DNA of 64,000 nt. Source: Catellatospora methionotrophica. Its GTDB lineage: Bacteria > Actinomycetota > Actinomycetes > Mycobacteriales > Micromonosporaceae. The DNA lies in assembly GCF_011297335.1 (NCBI RefSeq), contig NZ_JAAOTJ010000003.1, positions 371,207 through 435,206 of the forward strand, written 5' to 3'. The notes under the pieces are model-generated. The model saw only the letters and a list, made by a program, of their open reading frames with translations. It had not been told where the DNA came from and made no database searches. The position numbers and the translations under genes are program-made. This document shows, piece by piece, positions 1-8,249 of the stretch; the first letter of the stretch is position 1, and each line of letters begins with the position of its first letter.

Positions 1-114
1 GCCCAATCGGTGGTAGAGACGAACGAGCGTGGTGTGCTGCTGGCCACCACGACCCCGGACGACCTCGGCATCGGCGTAGTGGTTCATGCGGATGACGTTG
101 ACGTGCTGTCCTGA
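1..114 (+). CDS. C-terminal end of an unrecognised protein (partial)
   Basis: Frame 1 is open from the left edge to a TGA at 112-114 and gives 37 residues ending in HADDVDVLS. The start lies outside the window. I do not recognise the family. The piece is acidic and has no membrane segment. It is read toward the decayed GntR remnant, so it may belong to the same accessory region, but nothing visible assigns a function. Confidence 0.45.
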   Translation, partial: AQSVVETNERGVLLATTTPDDLGIGVVVHADDVDVLS

Positions 115-233
115 TGGTCGCGCAACCAAGCTCCTACAGGGCTTCTCACCACCCTGGCAAGACGCGATCAGGACTCGGCGACCTGAGCACGCAGGCGGGG
201 GGAACACGTCGCGATCGATATTCCGACGGTAGT

Positions 234-440
234 TCAGCGCGGCTGGGGCGCTACCGGGATGACGTACGTCAGTTCATAGCGCTCGCTCGGGAACACGATG
301 TCACACGCCTCCACAGCGAGATCGCCAGCGAGGTGCGTCCGTTCGATGACCATGGCTGACCGCGAGACCTGGATGGGGCGATCGTTCGACAGGAAGCGGT
401 ATGCGGTCTCCATGACGGGATCGTTGCTCGTGGCACCCAG
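234..440 (-). pseudogene. GntR-family regulator remnant (UTRA C-terminus only)
   Basis: The minus strand encodes about 65 residues that read like the C-terminal effector (UTRA) domain of a GntR/HutC repressor: a segment DPVMETAYRFL, then MVIERTHLAGDLAVEACDIV, then a tail ERYELTYVIPV before a stop. The N-terminal winged helix is missing. Upstream of about position 440 the frame runs into unrelated sequence and the repeat at 454-536. GntR repressors of this type are common in actinomycete integrative elements, so this may be the relic of one. No promoter or start is visible. The bases at 115-233 hold nothing I can identify. Confidence 0.5.
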
Positions 441-453
441 CAACCCACTGCAC

Positions 454-536
454 GATTGAGCGGGAGGTCCCGCAATCGCACCCAGGGCCTCCCCTGCTCC
501 GTCCACGCTCAAATCTCGATGACCGTCAGCACTCGC
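454..536. repeat. Direct repeat copy 1: duplicate of GNAT gene 3' end plus terminator
   Basis: About 83 bp match 3052-3133 at roughly 85% by eye, in the same orientation. Both copies hold a GGGAGGTCC / GGGCCTCCC hairpin with the loop AATCGCACC. Both then carry, on the minus strand, the last codons of the neighbouring GNAT-barrel gene: here ...RRVLTVIEI-stop, there ...ARVLTVTEI-stop. The two copies bracket the XRE-Cys protein-methyltransferase genes. Confidence 0.65.
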
Positions 537-633
537 CGGGCTGCCGACATTGATGACACCATCGCAATACTGGAAGGTGCTCGATGGTCTGTCAGCAGAC
601 CGTGGAATGTCGGTGCTCGGGATCGGAGCAGCC

Positions 634-1875
634 ATGTCCGAGGATCAACTGGGTCAGCGCATCAAGCAGGCCCGACGGCGACGCGGTATCGCGCAGTCGG
701 ACCTCGCCGCGCAGGCGGGCGTGTCCGTCGACGTGATCCGCAAACTGGAGCAGGGCCGTCGGCACACCGCCCGCATGGACACCCTGATCCGGATCGCGAC
801 AGTGCTCGACCAGACCGTCGCCGACCTCGTCGGCAAGCCCAAAGGGCTCGTGGTCGGCGCGGAGGACGGCGAGATGTACCGCCTGCGCCGCGCCGTGCTG
901 GACGTCATGCCGCCCGAGGCGGAGCCGCCTGGTGCCGAAGCGCAGCGCGCCGAGCTGGGCGAGTGTTGGCGATTGTACTGGTCCGGTCGCTACGCTCCGC
1001 TGGCACGGGCACTGCCCGACGGGATCACCGCCGCGCGGGCCGGGGTGCGCGCGGCGCGCTCCGGAACAGAGACGGTCCGCGCGCAGGAGGTGCTGGCCGA
1101 CTTCCTGCACCTGACTGCTTCGCTACTGGCACATCTGGCGCACGACGACCTGGCCGCCCTCGCCATGCACCAGGCGCTTGCCGCTGCGCACGCGAGCGAC
1201 AACCCCCTGGTAGCCGCTGGGCTGTCCGCCAGCAGGGTCTGGCTACTCTCCCGCCAAGGGCTGGTCGGGGAGGCCGAAAGTCTCGCCATGGCCACCGCCC
1301 GCGAGGTCGAGCCGCGTATGGGCACCGCCAATGTCGATCAGGTGGCCATCTGGGGCGAGAACCTGCGCTACGGCTGCGTGGCGCTGGCGCGTGGGGGGCG
1401 TCAGGCCGAGGCTCGCGAGTTGCTGCCCCGGCTGGCCAGCGCTGCCGCGAGGGTGGAGGCGGAGCGCCCGTCGCGACCGTGGCAGACGCGTGTCAGTGAC
1501 AAGAAGAACACCGCGCCGCTGGCCGGGCTCGGCTTCGGCGCCACCTTGGCCGGCATGACAGCGGTGACGGTGGCCGCTGCCGATGACCGCTATCGGGAAG
1601 CCCTGCGCCTGGAGACGCAGGTTCCCGCGTTCGACTCGATCTCGCCGGCGATGCGCTCACGACACCTGCTCACGGTCGCCTGGGCGCAGATGGCCGAGTT
1701 CCGCTCGACGGAATCAGTGCACACGCTGCTTCGAGCGGAGAAGCTGGCCCCGGAGATGCTCGCCCATCAGACGCTGGCGCGCACGATCGTCGCCGAGCTA
1801 CTGCCCCGCCGCTCGCGGCAGCGGCTTCCCGGACTGATGTCCCTCGCTTCCCGCATCGGCGTGCCAACGAACTGA
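634..1875 (+). CDS. XRE-family helix-turn-helix regulator with long helical C-terminal domain
   Basis: This 413-residue protein has an XRE/Cro HTH at about residues 7-62, including ARRRRGIAQSDLAAQAGVSV and the recognition-helix stretch VIRKLEQG. An Ala/Leu-rich helical region of TPR-like character follows to the end. It is the usual actinomycete architecture of an HTH with a ligand- or peptide-sensing helical repeat domain. ATG 634 is preferred because GGAG lies 5 bases upstream; the frame stays open further 5' to 550 without a better site. The gene is followed by a small Cys protein and a methyltransferase on the same strand, a combination common in actinomycetes. The palindrome at 1940-1954 is a possible binding site. 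The physiological role is not known. Confidence 0.8.
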   Translation: MSEDQLGQRIKQARRRRGIAQSDLAAQAGVSVDVIRKLEQGRRHTARMDTLIRIATVLDQTVADLVGKPKGLVVGAEDGEMYRLRRAVLDVMPPEAEPPGAEAQRAELGECWRLYWSGRYAPLARALPDGITAARAGVRAARSGTETVRAQEVLADFLHLTASLLAHLAHDDLAALAMHQALAAAHASDNPLVAAGLSASRVWLLSRQGLVGEAESLAMATAREVEPRMGTANVDQVAIWGENLRYGCVALARGGRQAEARELLPRLASAAARVEAERPSRPWQTRVSDKKNTAPLAGLGFGATLAGMTAVTVAAADDRYREALRLETQVPAFDSISPAMRSRHLLTVAWAQMAEFRSTESVHTLLRAEKLAPEMLAHQTLARTIVAELLPRRSRQRLPGLMSLASRIGVPTN

Positions 1876-1939
1876 CCAGCACAGACAACCCCCGGTAGGA
1901 CACCACGCCCCACCAGGGGCCTCGGTTCATCATCTAAGT

Positions 1940-1954
1940 AGGACATGTTGTCCT
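1940..1954. promoter_or_regulatory. Palindromic operator upstream of the Cys protein/methyltransferase pair
   Basis: AGGACATGTTGTCCT consists of AGGACA and TGTCCT arms around TGT. It lies 68 bases before the next start codon in the gap behind the XRE gene. It is the obvious candidate site for that regulator, or for the lost GntR protein. Confidence 0.45.
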
Positions 1955-2021
1955 CCGGACCGCCGGCTCGCCTGCCTACATTCATTCGGCAGATGTCGTT
2001 CACGGTCAGCGAGGGGGTCGC

Positions 2022-2384
2022 ATGGCGGGCGCGGAGATGTCTCATCACGGCGCGCGAGGGGGTCGCGTCCTGGACCGCGAGCAGTTCATCGCGTACGCCC
2101 GAAAGCAACAGGTGATGGCCGTGCGGCTACTCGCCGAGCACGGACAGTGCGCAGGCGGGTGCGGCTGCGGCAGGCCCTGGCCGTGTCCTCAGCAGGAGTC
2201 ACTGTCGGTGACCGCCGATCATTACCGCGCCAGGCTGGCCCTGCTGGACGTGACAGTCGTGCTGCCCGTGGTCACGCCATCTGTCGCGAGGCCCGCGCGC
2301 CGCGCCTTACGCGTATTGCTGAGCCTGATCAGCAGTGCAGGCAGTGCCACGCTGGCTGCCATTACGGCCCGAAGTAACCGGTGA
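2022..2384 (+). CDS. Small Cys-cluster protein of unknown function
   Basis: The product has 120 residues. The centre holds a tight cysteine cluster in GQCAGGCGCGRPWPCPQ, which could bind a metal. A Tyr/Arg-rich stretch DREQFIAYARKQQ precedes it and a basic hydrophobic helix ends the protein. The start ATG 2022 has GAGGGGG a few bases upstream. I know the type only as a conserved actinomycete hypothetical found beside XRE regulators. The stop lies 12 bases before the methyltransferase start, so the two are probably co-transcribed. No enzymatic signature is visible. Confidence 0.6.
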   Translation: MAGAEMSHHGARGGRVLDREQFIAYARKQQVMAVRLLAEHGQCAGGCGCGRPWPCPQQESLSVTADHYRARLALLDVTVVLPVVTPSVARPARRALRVLLSLISSAGSATLAAITARSNR

Positions 2385-2396
2385 AAGGCTGGGGCC

Positions 2397-2999
2397 ATGC
2401 CTGGAACCTGGGATCAGTACGCACAGGACTGCGCGCCGCGACGGCCGGTCAACGCCGCTGGGGCGAGCACGTGGTTCAACTGGACACAGTACCCAGATCA
2501 TGGCCCCGGCCTGGAAGTCCTCGACCTCAAGCCGAGTGCCCGCGTACTGGAACTGGGATGCGGCAAGGGCGGCAACCTCGCCCACGTCCGTGCCATGGGA
2601 CACAACGGTGTCGGGGTCGATGTCTCGCCGGTACAGGTGGATCACGCTCGGACTCGATGGCCGCACCTGAACGTCATCCTGGGAGACGCGGTCGCGTACC
2701 TGGAAGGGGCCAAGACGCAGTTCGATGCGGTCTACTCCGTGTTCGGAGCGGTCTGGTTCGTCGACCCGGAGGTGCTGCTTCCGGCGATCCACCGTCGCCT
2801 GCGCGGCACGCTCGCGTTCTCGTGGTCCCCGATGAACATGGTCTCAGCACTTCCCCGCTGGGACCTGGAGTTCGACGAGTGGGGTGACCGCCTCGACGAG
2901 CACGGCTTCGTGGACATCGAGCACCGGGAGGTGACTCCGCCCGCCTCAGCGGGGCGGGGGCAGCCCACCTTCCTGGTCCGAGCCACGCGGCCGAATTAA
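2397..2999 (+). CDS. Class I SAM-dependent methyltransferase
   Basis: The 200-residue protein carries motif I VLELGCGKGGNLAHV at about residues 50-64 and an acidic post-I residue in GVGVDVSPVQ, which together bind S-adenosylmethionine. A later FDAVYSVFGAVWFV matches motif IV. The fold is the small methyltransferase type with no extra substrate domain, so the substrate cannot be read; small molecules are typical. It follows the Cys-cluster gene after 12 bases and ends before a convergent hairpin shared with the GNAT gene. This XRE/small protein/methyltransferase trio is a recurrent actinomycete cassette. Confidence 0.8.
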   Translation: MPGTWDQYAQDCAPRRPVNAAGASTWFNWTQYPDHGPGLEVLDLKPSARVLELGCGKGGNLAHVRAMGHNGVGVDVSPVQVDHARTRWPHLNVILGDAVAYLEGAKTQFDAVYSVFGAVWFVDPEVLLPAIHRRLRGTLAFSWSPMNMVSALPRWDLEFDEWGDRLDEHGFVDIEHREVTPPASAGRGQPTFLVRATRPN

Positions 3000-3051
3000 C
3001 AGAAGCGCCCTGGCCGCCGCGCTCACAGACTCCCGTCCATTCTCCCTGGGC

Positions 3052-3133
3052 GGTTGAGGGGGAGGTCCTGGAATCGCACCCCAGGGCCTCCCCGGTCCAC
3101 AGCCTTCAGATCTCGGTGACCGTCAGTACGCGG
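3052..3133. repeat. Direct repeat copy 2 (GNAT gene 3' end plus terminator)
   Basis: This is the intact partner of 454-536. It covers the terminator hairpin and the last nine codons of the GNAT-barrel gene. Confidence 0.65.
3059..3093. terminator. Bidirectional terminator hairpin
   Basis: Arms GGGGAGGTCCTGG and CCAGGGCCTCCCC form a 13-bp stem with one G-T pair and a 9-base loop. It sits between the convergent methyltransferase and GNAT genes. There is no strong T tract. Confidence 0.65.
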
Positions 3134-3825
3134 GCGTTGGGGGCGAGGTCGCCGATCGCGGCGCGCAGGGCGGCACGGTCCGGGTCGGCCATGTACCCGT
3201 CCAGGCCACCGCGCGAGTCGAACGAGATCACGTGGACCTCGGCCTCCGGCCCGCGCAGCCGCTGCTCCAGCAGCCCGCCGTGGCGGGGCAGTAGCGCCAG
3301 CACGTCGTCTTCGTAGCGCTGCACGGTCTCCTCGTGGCCCGCCGGGTAGTCGACGATCGCGACCAGCCGCAGCCGTGGGGCGGTGGCCGGCCCGTCTAGT
3401 CGCTTGAAGAAGTGCACGTCGCAGGCGTCGCCGGGGTAGCCCTCGGTGCGGCCGGTGGCGACGTAGCCGTGTCGGCGGTAGAACTCGGGGGCCTGGAACG
3501 AGAACGACGAGACGCTGATCCGGTCGCAGCCACGGGCACGGGCCTCGTCCTCGGCGGCGGCGAGCAGGCGGCCGCCCCAGCCGTCGCGGCGGTGCTCGGC
3601 GTGCACCCATACCATCGAGATCCCGGCGCTGGCGCCCCAGGTCCAGCCGGTGAGCCCGGCGATCACCGCGCCGTCGCCGCCGGTGACCCGCACCGACAGC
3701 GACCGCTCCTCGTGTACGCCGACCGCCGCATTGTTGAATCCGGTGAGTTCCCGGTCCAGCAGCGCGGTCAGCTCCTCGTCCTTGTCGCCCACCAGCAGCA
3801 GCGCGGACGTGTACGCATCGGTCAT
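3106..3825 (-). CDS. GNAT acetyltransferase fused to a dimeric alpha/beta-barrel domain
   Basis: The protein has 239 residues. Residues 1-145 form a GNAT N-acetyltransferase: MVWVHAEHRRDGWGGRLL is the acetyl-CoA-binding motif A, and EFYRRHGYVATGR is the C-terminal beta strand. Residues from about 150 onward resemble the dimeric alpha/beta-barrel (DUF1330 / antibiotic monooxygenase-like) fold, with LVAIVDYPAG, VHVISFDS and a final VLTVTEI. The joint product could acetylate a small molecule, but the substrate is unknown. The start ATG 3825 gives a standard GNAT N-terminus; a longer open frame upstream is only the shadow of the kinase gene. Confidence 0.75.
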   Translation of the reverse strand: MTDAYTSALLLVGDKDEELTALLDRELTGFNNAAVGVHEERSLSVRVTGGDGAVIAGLTGWTWGASAGISMVWVHAEHRRDGWGGRLLAAAEDEARARGCDRISVSSFSFQAPEFYRRHGYVATGRTEGYPGDACDVHFFKRLDGPATAPRLRLVAIVDYPAGHEETVQRYEDDVLALLPRHGGLLEQRLRGPEAEVHVISFDSRGGLDGYMADPDRAALRAAIGDLAPNARVLTVTEI

Positions 3826-3869
3826 CAGCGGAGTATGCCCACCTCGATGATCACCAGGCAAACCCGTTC

Positions 3870-5696
3870 TCAGACCGGGTTGGGCTGGAAGCTGGCCGTG
3901 ATCAGCGCGAACTCGTCGAGGTTGTCCTGCCACTGCGAGTCCGGCGTGGACCAGTAGATGGCGTGCGCCTGCTTCGGCCCGGTCACGAACCCGCGGTTGA
4001 TGACGTGGACCCGCCCGGAGTTGCCCTGGTAGGTGAACTCCCAGTCGGCACAGGCGATGAAGTAGTCGACCTTGACGATGTGCACCTTGCGGTAGTCGTT
4101 CCAGTCCCCTGCGGCGACGCGGCGGGCCTCCTGGCGCGTCCAGTCGGCGACCGGGTCCTTCTTCGGGCTGTCGGACTGGTCGATCAGCAGCAGCCGCCCG
4201 CCGCTGGGCTCCTTGAACCGCACGATGGTGCCGTCGCGGGTGACCTTCCACGTGCGCGGCACGGCGACCGCGAAACCGGTGCGGTCGCGGTAGAGGTGCC
4301 AGCCGGTGGGTAGGACCAGGCCGGCCGGTGACAGGGACGGCGACGGCGACGGCTGCGTGCTCGGCGAGGCCGCCGCTGCCGACGGGCTGGCCGAGGCCGA
4401 CGGGGAGTTGCCCGCGGCTGCGTCACCGCGCTGTTTGCCGCCGCCGCCCAGGCGGGGCACGATCACCACCGCCAGCACGGCCACCACGACGGCCGCCCCT
4501 GCCAGCAGGGCCATCAGCCGCCGCTTGCCAGGACGTGCGACGAGCGCGCCGTCCGCGCGGGGCGGGATAGCGGCAGAGCCGACGGCGCGGTCCGCCGACC
4601 CGGTGCGCTGTGCGGGCGCGGCGGCCTTCGCCTTGGGCGCGGCGGGTGGTGGGGTGTTCGGCGGCCCGCTCGCTGACGCGGCCGGGGTGTCGGCGGTCGG
4701 CGGCTTCGGCTCGGCGGGGCGCTGCGGGTCGGGCATGGTGCGGGCGGGCCGTTCGGCTGCGGGCACGGCGGCGGCCACTGCGGCGGCCGGTGCGGGAAGC
4801 GCCGGTGGGGCGGCCGTCCGCCGCTGGCCGGGAACCCCACCGGGGCGTACGCCCGCGAACAAGCCCGTGCCGCCACGGCGGCCGGCTACCTTGAGCAGCA
4901 GTTTCTCTGCCTCGGCCGCGCCCATGCGCTGGCGCGGGTCCTTGCGCAGCAGTCCCGCGAGCAGCGGCTTGAGCGGCCCGGCCAGGCGCGGCGGGGCTGG
5001 CTCCTCGGTGGCCAGCGCGGCGAGCGTGGCCATCGCGTTGGGCCGGGCGTACGGGGACTGGCCCTCGACGGCGGCGTAGAGCGTCGCGCCCAGCGACCAC
5101 AGGTCGGCGGCGGGGCCGACCTCGCCGCCTTCGACGCGTTCCGGGGAGATGTAGGACGGTGAGCCGAGGATCAGGCCAGTGCGGGTGACGGCGGGGTCGC
5201 CGGGCAGGGTGGCCAGGCCGAAGTCGGTGAGCACGACGCGGCCGTCGTCGCCGAGCATGACGTTGCCGGGCTTGACGTCGCGGTGCAGCATGCCCGCGTC
5301 GTGTGCGGCCCGCAGCGCGCCCAGCACGCCGAGGCCGATCTCGGCGACCCTGGCCGGGGCGAGCCGGCCCTGCTCGGTCATCAGCGCGGCCATGGACTTG
5401 CCGGTCAGGTACTCCATGACGATCCACGGCCGACCGTCGACGGTGACGACGTCGAAGATGCGTACCACGTTGGGGTGGCTGAGCCGGGCGATGGCGCGGG
5501 CCTCGCGCAGCGAGCGGGCGTTCATCTCGGCGCGCTCGTCCTCGGTGAGCCCGGCCGGGGGCACGACCTCCTTGACCGCGACGTCGCGGTGCAAGGTCTC
5601 GTCACGGGCCAGCCAGACCATGCCCATCCCGCCCTGGCCGAGAGATTCGAGCAACCGGTACCGGTCAGCGAGGACACGAGGTGGCACAGCGGGCAT
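3870..5696 (-). CDS. Membrane-anchored Ser/Thr protein kinase (PknB type)
   Basis: This 608-residue eukaryotic-type kinase has the glycine loop GQGGMG at residues 20-25, the ATP lysine in VAVKEV (K42), the catalytic HRDVKPGN (D140) and DFG at 158-160. The activation segment continues with GSPSYISPERVEGG. A Pro/Ala-rich linker (about 285-390) leads to one membrane helix at 394-415 and a C-terminal extracellular domain of about 170 residues. That domain begins LPTGWHLYRD and resembles ligand-sensing domains of actinomycete kinases; there are no PASTA repeats. All catalytic residues are present, so it should be active. It is monocistronic. Its ligand and targets are unknown. Confidence 0.92.
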   Translation of the reverse strand: MPAVPPRVLADRYRLLESLGQGGMGMVWLARDETLHRDVAVKEVVPPAGLTEDERAEMNARSLREARAIARLSHPNVVRIFDVVTVDGRPWIVMEYLTGKSMAALMTEQGRLAPARVAEIGLGVLGALRAAHDAGMLHRDVKPGNVMLGDDGRVVLTDFGLATLPGDPAVTRTGLILGSPSYISPERVEGGEVGPAADLWSLGATLYAAVEGQSPYARPNAMATLAALATEEPAPPRLAGPLKPLLAGLLRKDPRQRMGAAEAEKLLLKVAGRRGGTGLFAGVRPGGVPGQRRTAAPPALPAPAAAVAAAVPAAERPARTMPDPQRPAEPKPPTADTPAASASGPPNTPPPAAPKAKAAAPAQRTGSADRAVGSAAIPPRADGALVARPGKRRLMALLAGAAVVVAVLAVVIVPRLGGGGKQRGDAAAGNSPSASASPSAAAASPSTQPSPSPSLSPAGLVLPTGWHLYRDRTGFAVAVPRTWKVTRDGTIVRFKEPSGGRLLLIDQSDSPKKDPVADWTRQEARRVAAGDWNDYRKVHIVKVDYFIACADWEFTYQGNSGRVHVINRGFVTGPKQAHAIYWSTPDSQWQDNLDEFALITASFQPNPV

Positions 5697-5896
5697 CTGA
5701 GGAACCTACCCAACAGTGGGATGCCGTACACCACGCAGGCACCGGGAGTGTGATCCAGATCCGCCCGACCCTTTGGTGGCGGGTGCCAACCGTTCAGCGC
5801 ACCGAATCCGCCGTTCGGCGCGTGTCAGGACGACGAACGGCAAGTCTCGCCGCCCGAGCTGCGTATCCTCCCTCGCGCACCGTTGATCCGTCCCTT

Positions 5897-5912
5897 CGTG
5901 CGAGGAGGCACG
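5897..5912 (+). promoter_or_regulatory. Small hairpin presenting the Shine-Dalgarno of the DUF3311-mctP operon
   Basis: CGTGC and GCACG pair around GAGGAG, so the ribosome binding site for the start at 5917 sits in a 6-base loop. A structural effect on translation is possible but unproven. Confidence 0.35.
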
Positions 5913-5916
5913 TGCC

Positions 5917-6183
5917 ATGGGTGAACCCACACCCGACCGGCGACCCGGCGATCGCGATCACAGTCCCTGGAACTGGCTGCTGATCGTGCCGATCGTGCTG
6001 CCGCTGGTCACGACCTTCTACAACGCGTCCAGTCCCGACCTGCTCGGCTTCCCGCGCTTCTACTGGCAGCAGCTGGCGTACATCCTGGTCGGCGTCTCCA
6101 CCACGACGCTGGTCTACCGGATGACCAAGCGCCGCGCCGTCGCGCCCCGCATCCCCGCCAGCCGCGGCCACGGGGAGGGCTGA
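5917..6183 (+). CDS. DUF3311 small membrane protein, partner of MctP
   Basis: The product has 88 residues with two membrane helices (about 18-38 and 49-68) and the signature WNWLLIVPIVLPLV then NASSPDLLGFPRFYWQQ. DUF3311 proteins are routinely encoded directly before SSS-family monocarboxylate permeases and are assumed to assemble with them, much as small subunits do in other SSS pairs. GAGGAG lies 9 bases before the ATG. Only 3 bases separate its stop from the permease start, so the two are translated as an operon. Confidence 0.85.
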   Translation: MGEPTPDRRPGDRDHSPWNWLLIVPIVLPLVTTFYNASSPDLLGFPRFYWQQLAYILVGVSTTTLVYRMTKRRAVAPRIPASRGHGEG

Positions 6184-6186
6184 GCC

Positions 6187-7833
6187 GTGTGGCGTGACCA
6201 TCTCACCGAGATCATCGTGTTCGCCGTGCTGTTCGTCGGCGTCAGCGCGCTGGGTTTCGTGGCCGCCAAGTGGCGGCGGCCGACCGACATGGAACACCTC
6301 GACGAGTGGGGCCTGGGCGGCCGCAACTTCGGCTCGTGGATCACCTGGTTCCTGGTCGGCGGCGACCTCTACACCGCGTACACCTTCGTCGCCGTGCCCG
6401 CGCTGGTCTTCGGCGCCGGGGCGATGGGCTTCTTCGCGGTGCCGTACACCATCATCATCTATCCGATGTTCTTCCTGGTCCTGGTGCGGCTGTGGTCGGT
6501 GTCCCACCGGCACGGCCTGGTCACCCCGGCCGACTTCGTACGCGTGCGCTTCGGCTCCCCCACGCTGGCGCTGCTCGTCGCGATCACCGGCATCGTCGCC
6601 ACGATGCCCTACATCGCGCTGCAGCTCGTCGGCATCGAGGCGGTGCTCAAGACGATGGGCGTCACCGGCGAGTCCACGGTCGCCCGGCACGCGCCGATCA
6701 TCATCGCGTTCGCGATCCTCGCCGCCTACACCTACCAGTCCGGACTGCGCGCCCCCGCGCTCATCGCGTTCGTCAAGGACACCCTCATCTACATCGTGAT
6801 CCTGGTCGCGATCTTCTGGCTGCCGTCGCAGCTCGGCGGCTGGGGCGCGATCTTCGACGCGGCGCAGGCCAAGTACGACGCCAGCCCCGCCCCCGGCGAC
6901 GGGCTGCTGCTCAACGCCAACAACCAGCTGCAGTACATGACGCTGGCATTCGGCTCGGCGCTGGCCCTGTTCCTCTACCCGCACTCGGTCACCGGTGTGC
7001 TCGCCTCCCGCAACCGCGACGTGATCAAGCGGAACATGTCCGCGCTGCCCGCGTACTCGCTGCTGCTGGGCCTGCTCGCGATGCTCGGCTTCGCCGCGAT
7101 CGCCGCGGGCGTCAAGCCGCTGCCCGGCGCGAACCCCGGCTCGGTCGACACCAACACCATCGTGCCGGTGCTGTTCGACAAGCAGTTCCCGGACTGGTTC
7201 GCGGGCGTCGCGTTCGCCGCCATCGGCATCGGTGCGCTGGTCCCCGCCGCGATCATGTCGATCGCCGCGGCGAACCTGTTCACCCGCAACATCTACAAGG
7301 AGTACCTGAACCGCGCGGCCAGCCCCGCCCAGGAGGCCAAGGTCAGCAAGGTCGCCTCGCTGGTGGTGAAGGTCGGCGCGCTGCTGTGCATCGTGCTGCT
7401 CGACCCGCAGTTCTCCATCGACCTGCAGCTCATCGGCGGTGTGATCATCCTGCAGACGCTGCCGTCGGTGGCGCTGGGCCTGTTCACCCGCTGGTTCCAC
7501 AAGACTGCGCTGATCACCGGCTGGGTGGCCGGCATGGGCCTGGGCATGTGGATGCTGTACCAGATCGCCAACCCGGCGACCGGCCGGATGCACTTCGCCG
7601 GCTCGGCGTTCCCGCTGGACAAGTTCGGCTTCGACACCAAGGCGACGATCTACGTCGGCTTCGTGGCGGTGCTGGTCAACATCATCGTCGCGGTGCTGGC
7701 GACGCTGGTCCTGCGGGCAGGGAAGGTCACCGACGGGCCCGACGGCACCGCACACGACGACTACTTCGTCGACGAGGACTCACCCCGGCGCGACACCGCC
7801 CCCGAACAAGGGGAACCGGTGGCCGTCGCCTGA
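6187..7833 (+). CDS. mctP: Sodium:solute symporter, monocarboxylate permease MctP
   Basis: This 548-residue polytopic protein of the SSS family has about 13 membrane helices. The N-terminal core reads GGRNFGSWITWFLVGGDLYT and continues with VTPADFVRVRFGS, matching MctP-type carriers for lactate, pyruvate and related short-chain acids, driven by an ion gradient. The GTG start at 6187 follows the DUF3311 stop directly. The C-terminus is a short acidic cytoplasmic tail. A strong terminator follows. The exact substrate is inferred from the family. Confidence 0.88.
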   Translation: MWRDHLTEIIVFAVLFVGVSALGFVAAKWRRPTDMEHLDEWGLGGRNFGSWITWFLVGGDLYTAYTFVAVPALVFGAGAMGFFAVPYTIIIYPMFFLVLVRLWSVSHRHGLVTPADFVRVRFGSPTLALLVAITGIVATMPYIALQLVGIEAVLKTMGVTGESTVARHAPIIIAFAILAAYTYQSGLRAPALIAFVKDTLIYIVILVAIFWLPSQLGGWGAIFDAAQAKYDASPAPGDGLLLNANNQLQYMTLAFGSALALFLYPHSVTGVLASRNRDVIKRNMSALPAYSLLLGLLAMLGFAAIAAGVKPLPGANPGSVDTNTIVPVLFDKQFPDWFAGVAFAAIGIGALVPAAIMSIAAANLFTRNIYKEYLNRAASPAQEAKVSKVASLVVKVGALLCIVLLDPQFSIDLQLIGGVIILQTLPSVALGLFTRWFHKTALITGWVAGMGLGMWMLYQIANPATGRMHFAGSAFPLDKFGFDTKATIYVGFVAVLVNIIVAVLATLVLRAGKVTDGPDGTAHDDYFVDEDSPRRDTAPEQGEPVAVA

Positions 7834-7881
7834 GCCGGGCCGGGCCGCCGCGGGCATCGTACGCGGCGGCCGGGCACGGCC

Positions 7882-7919
7882 AAGGGTGGGCGCGGAGGTC
7901 CCCCGCGCCCACCCTTTTT
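7882..7919 (+). terminator. Intrinsic terminator of the mctP operon
   Basis: AAGGGTGGGCGCGG and CCGCGCCCACCCTT form a perfect 14-bp stem with a 7-base loop. A run of T follows directly, the classic form. Confidence 0.9.
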
Positions 7920-7925
7920 CCGCCT

Positions 7926-8171
7926 CTACTGCAGGTAGCCCTCGACCTGCTTGACGTCGCCGGGCTTCGCGTCGTCCGGGTTCTCCCCCGCGTCCTTGAG
8001 CGCGCGGCGGCGGCGTAGCAGGTCCCAGCACTGGTCGAGGGTCTCCTCCAGCGACCGGAGCCGGGCGGACTCGGTCTCGGGGTCGATCGCGCCCTGGACC
8101 CGCCTCGTCCGCAGGTCGTGCTCCTCGGCGACCAGGTTGTCGATCCGCTCGAAGATCTGCTTCTCGTCCAT
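7926..8171 (-). CDS. DUF2630 family protein
   Basis: This 81-residue, highly charged helical protein begins MDEKQIFERIDNLVAEEH and contains LEETLDQCWDLLRRRRA, the hallmark of the DUF2630 family found across actinobacteria. It is probably a two-helix coiled coil. The function is unknown. It starts on the minus strand and runs toward the mctP terminator. Upstream lies the family A palindrome. Confidence 0.85.
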   Translation of the reverse strand: MDEKQIFERIDNLVAEEHDLRTRRVQGAIDPETESARLRSLEETLDQCWDLLRRRRALKDAGENPDDAKPGDVKQVEGYLQ

Positions 8172-8249
8172 ACCCCCAGCCTGGCACGCCCCGGGCGCGC
8201 CCGCCCGGCGATCGGGCTCGCGGGGGCCCGCTCCCGGACCCCGCTTTTT

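Noticed and set aside
5794-7755. Long minus-strand open frame (653 codons) across the mctP gene
   Set aside because: It is an antisense shadow of a high-GC coding region: its translation is His/Asp/Arg-rich without domains, and mctP on the plus strand has clear family motifs.
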